DNA from: JANNSX01 sp046348995
Lineage (GTDB): Bacteria; Pseudomonadota; Alphaproteobacteria; Rhizobiales; Hyphomicrobiaceae
Direction of reading: 5' to 3'
Assembly: GCA_046348995.1 (NCBI GenBank)
Contig: JAXMDB010000011.1
Coordinates: forward strand, 62,001-126,000
DNA length: 64,000 nucleotides
Part shown: positions 58,660 to 64,000 of the stretch, piece after piece
Position numbering within the stretch: the stretch's first letter is position 1
Layout: every line of letters begins with the position of its first letter
The notes under the pieces: generated by a model
Told to the model about the DNA's origin: nothing
Seen by the model: the letters and a program-made list of their open reading frames with translations, nothing else
The model's database searches: none
Made by a program: the position numbers and the translations under genes

Positions 58660-58929
58660 ATGCGCGAGCTCAAGCAGCCCTGTGTCTACATTCTGGCCAA
58701 ACGCCCCCACGGCACGCTGTATGTCGGGGTAACGAGTGATCTACTGTTGCGAATGGCCCAGCATGCCGAAGGCCTCTTCCCGGGGTTCACGAAAACTCAC
58801 GGCATCCGGCAACTGGTCTACTACGAGATGCATGCGAGCATGGACATTGCGATCCATCGCGAGAAGCTCCTCAAGCGCTGGCACCGTCCTTGGAAGTATC
58901 GCTTGATCGAGCAGATGAACCCGGAATAG
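58660..58929 (+). CDS. GIY-YIG nuclease family protein, C-terminus cut by a TAG codon
   Basis: 89 aa. GIY-YIG (UvrC-N/URI-like) fold: CVYILAKRPHGTLYVGVTSD LLLRMAQH, then GIRQLVYYEMHASMDIAIHREKLLKRWHR. The VYI and YVG pair and the catalytic Arg and Glu are present. Relatives end NPEWxDLYDE. Here TAG (58927-58929) stands where TGG is expected, and the frame reopens as CNLYDEARNEILDGPADLAR up to a TGA at 58990-58992. So about 20 C-terminal residues are lost; the catalytic core is intact. It lies between inverted copies of a palindromic repeat (58576-59046). Confidence 0.8.
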   Translation: MRELKQPCVYILAKRPHGTLYVGVTSDLLLRMAQHAEGLFPGFTKTHGIRQLVYYEMHASMDIAIHREKLLKRWHRPWKYRLIEQMNPE

Positions 58930-59013
58930 TGCAACCTCTACGATGAGGCACGCAACGAAATCCTGGATGGCCCTGCGGATCTTGCTCGGTGAGAGGCATG
59001 TGAAACGTCGACA

Positions 59014-59046
59014 GGCCCGCAGGTCCCGGCCTGCGCCGGGATGACG
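59014..59046 (-). repeat. Palindromic repeat copy B (right flank of GIY-YIG gene, inverted)
   Basis: Reverse complement reads CGTCATCCCGGCGCAGGCCG then GGACCTGCGGGCC, matching copy A at all but a few positions. The inverted orientation relative to copy A frames the GIY-YIG gene as a ~470-bp unit. It falls in the gene-free stretch 58993-59368, where the only other thing seen is copy C. Confidence 0.7.
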
Positions 59047-59150
59047 ATGTGGAGAGATTTGAGCGGGATCCTACGCTCCGTCTTGTCGCCATCGTACCTT
59101 CGTCGCTCGCATCCTCGGGCCGCCGATGCGACGGGTCGAGTGCTCCTCCA

Positions 59151-59183
59151 TCATCCCGACGCAGGCCGGGACCTGCGAGTGCC
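59151..59183 (+). repeat. Palindromic repeat copy C
   Basis: TCATCCCGACGCAGGCCGGG then ACCTGCGAGTGCC, direct orientation relative to copy A, with two or three substitutions. It lies between copy B and the eno leader. Confidence 0.65.
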
Positions 59184-59368
59184 CAAGGCAAGAGCGCCAC
59201 CTAGCCAATCGGCTGGAGTCCATCGCACAACGGCTTGAGCAGCCCGATGGTCAATCGTCAAACGAGCGCTGATGCGTCACTCCGCATCCCGCCGCGAGCC
59301 TTTCCGGGCCTCGCCCCTTCGGTTATGAAGCCCCGAGCATAGCCCTTCACCTCCCATAGGAGATCCCC

Positions 59369-60649
59369 ATGACCGCGATCGTCGACATCATCGGCCGGGA
59401 GGTGCTCGACAGCCGTGGCAATCCGACGGTCGAGGTGGACGTGGTGCTTGAGGATGGCTCCTTCGGCCGGGCGGCGGTGCCGTCGGGGGCCTCGACCGGC
59501 GCGCACGAGGCCAACGAGCTCAGGGACGGCGACAAGCTGCGCTACATGGGCAAGGGCGTGCGCAAGGCGGTGGCCGCCGTCAACACCGAGATTTTCGAGG
59601 CGCTGGGCGGCATGGATGCGGAAGATCAGCGCCGGATCGACGCCGCGCTCATCGAGCTCGACGGCACCAAGAACAAGGCGCGTCTCGGCGCCAACGCGAT
59701 CCTCGGCGTCTCGCTCGCCATCGCGAAAGCCGCAGCGGAAGCGACCGGCCTGCCGCTCTATCGCTACGTCGGTGGCGCGCAGGCGCACGTGCTCCCAGTG
59801 CCGATGATGAACATCATCAACGGCGGTGCGCATGCCGACAATCCGATCGACTTCCAGGAGTTCATGATCCTCCCCGTGTCGGCCGAGACCTGCGCGGATG
59901 CCATCCGCATGGGTGCCGAGATCTTCCACACGCTCAAGAAGGCGCTGAAGGACGCGGGCGAGAATACCGGCGTCGGTGACGAGGGTGGCTTCGCGCCCAA
60001 CCTCAAGTCGGCGGATGCGGCGCTCGGCTTCATCATGAAGGCGATCGAGAAGGCCGGCTACCGTCCGGGCGACCAGGTGCTGCTCGGCCTCGATTGCGCC
60101 TCGACCGAGTACTTCAGGAAGGGCAAGTACGCGCTCGACGGCGAGGGCAAGACGCTCGACAGCGCGGGCAATGCGAAGTTTCTCGCCGACCTCGTGAAGC
60201 GCTATCCGATCGCGTCCATCGAGGACGGCATGGCCGAGGACGATTGGGACGGCTGGAAGGCCTTGACCCAAGAGATCGGCGGCAAATGCCAGCTGGTCGG
60301 CGACGACCTTTTCGTCACGAACACCGAGCGGCTTTCCCAAGGGATCGAGCAGGGCATCGCCAACTCGATCCTCGTCAAGGTCAACCAGATCGGCACGCTG
60401 ACGGAGACGCTCGCCGCCGTCGAGATGGCGCACTGCGCCCGCTACACGGCCGTCATGTCCCACCGCTCGGGCGAGACGGAGGACGCCACGATCGCCGATT
60501 TGGCGATCGCCACCAACTGCGGACAGATCAAGACCGGCTCGCTCTCCCGTTCCGACCGGCTCGCCAAATACAACCAGCTCATCCGCATCGAGGAGGAGCT
60601 CGGCGACCAGGCGGTCTATGCCGGCCGCAGGGCGCTCCGGCGGGGGTGA
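59369..60649 (+). CDS. eno: Enolase
   Basis: 426 aa glycolytic enzyme converting 2-phosphoglycerate to phosphoenolpyruvate. Start IIGREVLDSRGNPTVEVDV; Mg2+ and catalytic residues in VGDEGGFAPNLKS, LLGLDCASTEYF, SIEDGMAEDDW, LVGDDLFVTN, the catalytic Lys in SILVKVNQIGTLTE and MSHRSGETED near the end. ATG at 59369 with TAGGAGATC upstream. It precedes ftsB and pdhA, an order conserved in alphaproteobacteria. A weak stem (CCGATT/AATCGG at 60653-60670) lies just after the stop. Confidence 0.97.
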   Translation: MTAIVDIIGREVLDSRGNPTVEVDVVLEDGSFGRAAVPSGASTGAHEANELRDGDKLRYMGKGVRKAVAAVNTEIFEALGGMDAEDQRRIDAALIELDGTKNKARLGANAILGVSLAIAKAAAEATGLPLYRYVGGAQAHVLPVPMMNIINGGAHADNPIDFQEFMILPVSAETCADAIRMGAEIFHTLKKALKDAGENTGVGDEGGFAPNLKSADAALGFIMKAIEKAGYRPGDQVLLGLDCASTEYFRKGKYALDGEGKTLDSAGNAKFLADLVKRYPIASIEDGMAEDDWDGWKALTQEIGGKCQLVGDDLFVTNTERLSQGIEQGIANSILVKVNQIGTLTETLAAVEMAHCARYTAVMSHRSGETEDATIADLAIATNCGQIKTGSLSRSDRLAKYNQLIRIEEELGDQAVYAGRRALRRG

Positions 60650-60766
60650 AAACCGATTGTCATAAATCGGGCCTGAGCTTTACGCGGCTTTAACCGGGAG
60701 GGTGGCAGTGTACGTGGGTCAGCCGATGCTGACACACAGTTTTGCGTACCCCATCCTGGAGCGACG

Positions 60767-61069
60767 ATGGTCCGAACCGGCAGCCGACAGCAGAATGTGG
60801 TTTTGCTTATCTGCGTGCTGCTGACCAGCTACTTCGGCTATCATGCGATCAAGGGCAAACATGGCCTCGAGGCGCATTCAGAGTTGACCCTCCGAGCCGA
60901 AAGGCTCTCAGGCGATCTGAAGGCCCTCGAGGCTATTCGCTCGGATCTCGAGCGCGACATCGCGCTGTTGAGCGACAAGGCCGTCGATCCGGACTATCTC
61001 GACGAGCTGGCGCGCAGCATCGTGGGCTTCGCCGGCCCCGGCGACATCGTCATTCTCGAAAAGCCCTGA
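60767..61069 (+). CDS. ftsB: FtsB/DivIC-type septum formation protein
   Basis: 100 aa bitopic protein. Short cytoplasmic N-terminus, one TM (about 10-26; VVLLICVLLTSYFGYHAI) and a periplasmic leucine-zipper-like coiled coil (about 36-72; LRAERLSGDLKALEAIRSDL ERDI). The end is DELARSIVGFAGPGDIVILE KP, the LDE-AR block typical of DivIC/FtsB. It links FtsL, FtsQ and the septal synthase complex. It lies 117 bp after eno and 122 bp before pdhA, its usual place in alphaproteobacteria. Confidence 0.88.
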   Translation: MVRTGSRQQNVVLLICVLLTSYFGYHAIKGKHGLEAHSELTLRAERLSGDLKALEAIRSDLERDIALLSDKAVDPDYLDELARSIVGFAGPGDIVILEKP

Positions 61070-61191
61070 GACTCCGGCCGCCCGGCCTCGTCTCTCACCA
61101 CAATTGCGAACCCTCAGGCCGCTCGCCGGTTGTCGCTCGAGGCGAACGGTTGCTATATGTGCATTCTGCACAGCAACCCGAAGGCCCGGAA

Positions 61192-62208
61192 ATGGCGGCA
61201 AAATCCCAAGGCGACGGCCAAGGCAAAAAGACAGCGGGTCCGCCCGGCTTGAGCGAGGCCGACGAGCTTCGCGCCTATCGCGACATGCTGCTCATCCGCC
61301 GCTTCGAGGAGAAGGCCGGCCAGCTCTATGGCATGGGCTTCATCGGTGGGTTCTGCCACCTCTATATCGGCCAGGAGGCGGTGGTCGTCGGCATGCAGAT
61401 GGCGCTGAAGGCGGGTGACCAGGTCATCACCGCTTATCGCGACCACGGTCACATGCTCGCCTGCGGGATGGAGTCGAAGGGCGTGATGGCCGAGCTCACC
61501 GGGCGGCGCGGCGGGTATTCCCGCGGCAAGGGCGGCTCGATGCATATGTTCTCCGTCGAGAAGGGGTTCTTCGGCGGCCACGGCATCGTCGGCGGCCAGG
61601 TGCCGCTCGGCACGGGCCTCGCCTTCGCCAACAAGTATCGCGGCAACGACAACGTGGCGCTCGCCTATTTCGGCGACGGCGCGGCGAACCAAGGCCAAGT
61701 CTACGAAGCCTTCAACATGGCGGAGCTGTGGAAGCTCCCCGTCATCTACATCATCGAGAACAACAAATACGCGATGGGCACAGCCATCGAACGCTCCTCC
61801 GCCACGACCAACCTCTCCCAGCGCGGCGCCTCGTTCGGCATCCCGGGCGAGCAGGTCGACGGCATGGATGTGCGCGCGGTGAAGGCCGCCGGCGACAAGG
61901 CCGTCCAGTGGGCGCGCGCGGGCAAGGGCCCGTACATCCTCGAGATGCTCACGTATCGCTATCGCGGGCATTCCATGTCGGACCCAGCCAAGTACCGCAC
62001 CCGCGAGGAGGTCGACAAGGTCCGCTCCGAGGCCGACCCAATCGAGATGGTGGGCAGGCGCTTGGTCGATACGAAGCGCGCGAGCGAGGATGATTTGAAG
62101 CGCTTCGACAAGGAGGTCCGCGCCATCGTCAACGAGGCCGCCGAGTTCGCCCAGACGGACCCGGAGCCCGATGTGGCCGAGCTCTATACGGATGTGGTGG
62201 TGGGGTGA
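61192..62208 (+). CDS. pdhA: Pyruvate dehydrogenase E1 component, alpha subunit
   Basis: 338 aa. Thiamine-diphosphate enzyme that decarboxylates pyruvate with PdhB. FIGGFCHLYIGQEAVVVGMQ, GHGIVGGQVPLGTGLAFANK, the ThDP motif GDGAANQGQVYEAFNMAEL ending in IIENN, and the phosphorylation-loop-like YRYRGHSMSDPAKYRTREE are diagnostic. A Gly/Lys-rich N-terminal tail (AAKSQGDGQGKKTAGPPG) precedes the domain. ATG at 61192 with AAGGCCCGGA upstream. A Uma2 gene separates it from pdhB, which it would normally precede directly. Confidence 0.95.
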   Translation: MAAKSQGDGQGKKTAGPPGLSEADELRAYRDMLLIRRFEEKAGQLYGMGFIGGFCHLYIGQEAVVVGMQMALKAGDQVITAYRDHGHMLACGMESKGVMAELTGRRGGYSRGKGGSMHMFSVEKGFFGGHGIVGGQVPLGTGLAFANKYRGNDNVALAYFGDGAANQGQVYEAFNMAELWKLPVIYIIENNKYAMGTAIERSSATTNLSQRGASFGIPGEQVDGMDVRAVKAAGDKAVQWARAGKGPYILEMLTYRYRGHSMSDPAKYRTREEVDKVRSEADPIEMVGRRLVDTKRASEDDLKRFDKEVRAIVNEAAEFAQTDPEPDVAELYTDVVVG

Positions 62209-62243
62209 GCATTTGGTCCTGTTGGTGAGAGCGGACTGGGCGA

Positions 62244-62828
62244 ATGGCTGATCCGGCCGAGAAACATGCGAGCTACGCCGACATCGAGGCGCTGCCGCCC
62301 AATGTCGTCGGCGAGATCATTTTTGGTAGCTTGGTGACGCATCCTCGCCCCGTTCAATGGCACGGTGCGGCGGCGGGAGCTCTCAACGTCGCTCTAGGAG
62401 CGCCTTACCAATTTGGTAGTGGCGGACCAGGCGGTTGGGTGTTCATACCTGAGCCCGAGCTGCACCTTGGTCCGCATGTCATCGTGCCTGATCTCGGAGG
62501 GTGGCTGCGGGAGCGCATGACCGAGCCGCCGAGCAAAGGATGGCACGAGGTGGCGCCCGACTGGGTGTGTGAGATCCTGTCACCTGGAACAGAGAGGCAC
62601 GATAAAGGCGCCAAGCGGACAATCTATGCGACCTACGGTGTCAATCATCTCTGGCAGGTGGATCCGCGGTTGAAAAGCCTCGAGGTGTTCCGCCGCCAGG
62701 ACAATGGCTGGCTACTCACCGGCACGTTCTTCGAGAACGACGATGTCAACGCCGAGCCTTTCACCGAATTGACCTTCCCGCTCGGCCGCCTCTGGCCGCT
62801 CGATCCCCCATCAACGCCCGCGACGTGA
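62244..62828 (+). CDS. Uma2/DUF820 family putative nuclease
   Basis: 194 aa PD-(D/E)XK-like fold. ADIEALPPNVVGEIIFGSLV at the start, the catalytic PEPELHLGPHVIVPDLGGW with the PD pair, then WVCEILSPGTERHDKGAKR holding the E-x-L and Lys positions. IYATYGVNHLWQVDPRLKSL EVF follows. Uma2 genes are numerous in cyanobacteria and scattered elsewhere; their role is unknown, with mobile-element association suspected. It lies between pdhA and pdhB (35 bp after the first, 7 bp before the second), so it is probably co-transcribed and was likely inserted into the operon. Confidence 0.82.
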   Translation: MADPAEKHASYADIEALPPNVVGEIIFGSLVTHPRPVQWHGAAAGALNVALGAPYQFGSGGPGGWVFIPEPELHLGPHVIVPDLGGWLRERMTEPPSKGWHEVAPDWVCEILSPGTERHDKGAKRTIYATYGVNHLWQVDPRLKSLEVFRRQDNGWLLTGTFFENDDVNAEPFTELTFPLGRLWPLDPPSTPAT

Positions 62829-62835
62829 GAGAAGC

Positions 62836-64000
62836 ATGCCCACCGAAATCCTGATGCCTGCGCTCTCGCCCACCATGGAGGAGGGCACGCTCGCCAAGTG
62901 GCTCGTCGCGGAAGGCGCGACGGTCAAATCCGGCGACGTCATCGCCGAGATCGAGACCGACAAGGCGACGATGGAGGTCGAGGCGGTGGATGAAGGCACC
63001 GTCGACAAGATCCTCATTCCCGCCGGCACAGAAAACGTGAAGGTCAACACGCCGATCGCCATGCTGCGGGTGGATGGGGAATCCTCCTCTCCCCGCGCGA
63101 AAGCGGAACCGGCCAAAACGGCAGCGTCTTCTTCCCCCTCCCCCCTCGAGGGGGAGGGCCGGGGTGGGGGGGCTGTCACGGCTAAGCCCGTGTCGAGCCC
63201 CACGGTCACCTCATCCGCAGCTGCCCCTCACCCCAACCCTCTCCCCGCAGGCGGGGAGAGGGAGCTTGCCGTCGGCACCGAGATGGTGACCCAAACCGTC
63301 CGCGAGGCGCTGCGCGACGCCATGGCGGAGGAGATGCGGCGCGACGGCGACGTGTTCCTGATGGGCGAGGAGGTGGCGCAATACCAGGGCGCCTACAAGA
63401 TCAGCCAGGGTCTGCTGGACGAGTTCGGCGCCCGCCGCGTCATCGATACGCCGATCACCGAGTATGGCTTTGCCGGCATCGGCGTCGGCGCGGCGATGGC
63501 GGGGTTGAAACCCATTGTCGAGTTCATGACCTGGAATTTTGCGATGCAGGCGATTGACCACATCGTCAATTCCGCGGCGAAGACCCTCTACATGTCGGGC
63601 GGGCAGATGCGCTGCCCGATCGTCTTCCGTGGGCCCAACGGCGCTGCCGCCCGCGTCGCTGCCCAGCACAGCCAGGAGTATTCGGCCTGGTACGCGCATG
63701 TGCCGGGCTTGAAGGTCGTGGCGCCGTTCTCGGCCGCTGATGCGAAGGGGCTGTTGAAGGCCGCGATCCGCGATCCCAACCCGGTCGTGTTCCTGGAGAA
63801 CGAGATCCTCTATGGCACGAACGGCCCGGTGCCGAAGGTCGACGACTGGCTGGTTGAGATCGGCAAGGCGAAGATCGTGCGCCCCGGCCGTGACGTGACG
63901 ATCGTCTCGTGGTCGCGCGGCATGTCGTATTCGCTCGCGGCGGCGGACGAGCTGGCAAAGGACGGCATCGAGGCGGAGGTGATCGATCTGCGCACGCTCC
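62836..64000 (+). CDS. pdhB: Pyruvate dehydrogenase E1 component, beta subunit, with N-terminal lipoyl domain (truncated by window edge)
   Basis: The first 388 codons are present. Lipoyl domain (1-78): MPALSPTMEEGTLAKW with Lys43 in IETDKATMEVE. A low-complexity linker spans about 80-145. The E1-beta domain starts near TVREALRDAMAEEMRRDGD, with FLMGEEVAQYQGAYKISQGL and TPITEYGFAGIGVG. The lipoylated E1-beta form is typical of alphaproteobacteria. Within the linker, SPSPLEGEGRGGG (about 99-112) and PHPNPLPAGGERE (131-143) are translations of palindromic repeat DNA. The E1-beta C-terminus and pdhC lie beyond the window. Confidence 0.95.
   Translation, partial: MPTEILMPALSPTMEEGTLAKWLVAEGATVKSGDVIAEIETDKATMEVEAVDEGTVDKILIPAGTENVKVNTPIAMLRVDGESSSPRAKAEPAKTAASSSPSPLEGEGRGGGAVTAKPVSSPTVTSSAAAPHPNPLPAGGERELAVGTEMVTQTVREALRDAMAEEMRRDGDVFLMGEEVAQYQGAYKISQGLLDEFGARRVIDTPITEYGFAGIGVGAAMAGLKPIVEFMTWNFAMQAIDHIVNSAAKTLYMSGGQMRCPIVFRGPNGAAARVAAQHSQEYSAWYAHVPGLKVVAPFSAADAKGLLKAAIRDPNPVVFLENEILYGTNGPVPKVDDWLVEIGKAKIVRPGRDVTIVSWSRGMSYSLAAADELAKDGIEAEVIDLRTL
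63132..63171. repeat. Palindromic repeat core (left part of the composite repeat) inside pdhB
   Basis: CCCCCTCCCCCCTCGAGGGG followed by GAGGGCCGGGGTGGGGGG. It is the same G/C-run palindrome as the left parts of 26636-26788 and 33619-33769, here read in frame as SPSPLEGEGRGGG in the PdhB linker. Confidence 0.7.
63237..63262. repeat. Second palindromic repeat inside pdhB
   Basis: CCCTCTCCCCGC (63237-63248), two-base loop AG, GCGGGGAGAGGG (63251-63262): a perfect 12-bp stem. With the flanking CCCCTCACCCCAA it is a second known-looking repeat type, distinct from the composite one. It is read in frame as PHPNPLPAGGERE. Confidence 0.65.

Noticed and set aside
63132..63262. CRISPR-like or tandem repeat array in pdhB
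   Set aside because: The two palindromes differ from each other and are not regularly spaced; they are dispersed palindromic elements.

Overview
The window is high-GC DNA that reads as an alphaproteobacterial chromosome, most likely Hyphomicrobiales (Rhizobiales). Signs are an aapJQMP general amino-acid transporter, DNA polymerase IV with an N-terminal zinc ribbon, a BA14K-type protein, a FixJ-like regulator, and the eno-ftsB-pdhA-pdhB order with a lipoyl domain on E1-beta. No rRNA, tRNA, CRISPR array, prophage or IS transposase was seen.

Layout. 1-633 is the 5' part of a flavin oxidoreductase gene (minus strand). 814-5151 is aapJQMP. 5269-10894 holds two EamA transporters, a homocysteine methyltransferase-like gene, a DUF3307 gene and a CHASE2-adenylate cyclase. 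11006-11475 is a HicBA toxin-antitoxin pair. 11616-13396 is a PLP decarboxylase divergent from an Lrp/AsnC regulator. 13403-15394 is arsR-arsC-acr3. 15579-21797 is mixed metabolism: an RraA-like gene, a Cys-rich secreted protein, a 2OG-Fe(II) oxygenase divergent from a LysR regulator, an orphan diol-dehydratase small subunit, a GMC oxidoreductase and TerC. 21833-25632 holds dinB, an acetoacetate decarboxylase family gene, an RDD protein and yebC. 25707-30150 is a potADBC-type transporter. 30226-33527 holds a third EamA transporter, asparaginase, a BCAT-like aminotransferase and a VOC protein. 33816-38212 is matB, trpD, trpG and a hydrolase. 38511-42719 is an RND efflux pair. 42776-44882 looks like a stress/envelope group. 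44934-49812 is sixA, trpE, ppiD and tpiA.

49843-54692 is the most interesting part. Five overlapping or closely packed minus-strand genes encode a small coiled-coil protein, a one-TM protein with an N-terminal putative longin/roadblock-like domain and a C-terminal OmpA domain, a Ras-like small GTPase, a soluble histidine kinase and a FixJ/NarL-type response regulator. I infer an envelope-to-transcription signalling module.

55126-58337 holds a class-V aminotransferase, a frameshifted DUF1835 gene and a YhhQ transporter. 58441-59183 is a repeat-rich stretch with a GIY-YIG gene between inverted repeats. 59369-64000 is eno, ftsB, pdhA, a Uma2 gene and pdhB, which runs off the window.

Several palindromic repeat families are scattered through the window. 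Two of them are translated in frame inside the linker of pdhB.
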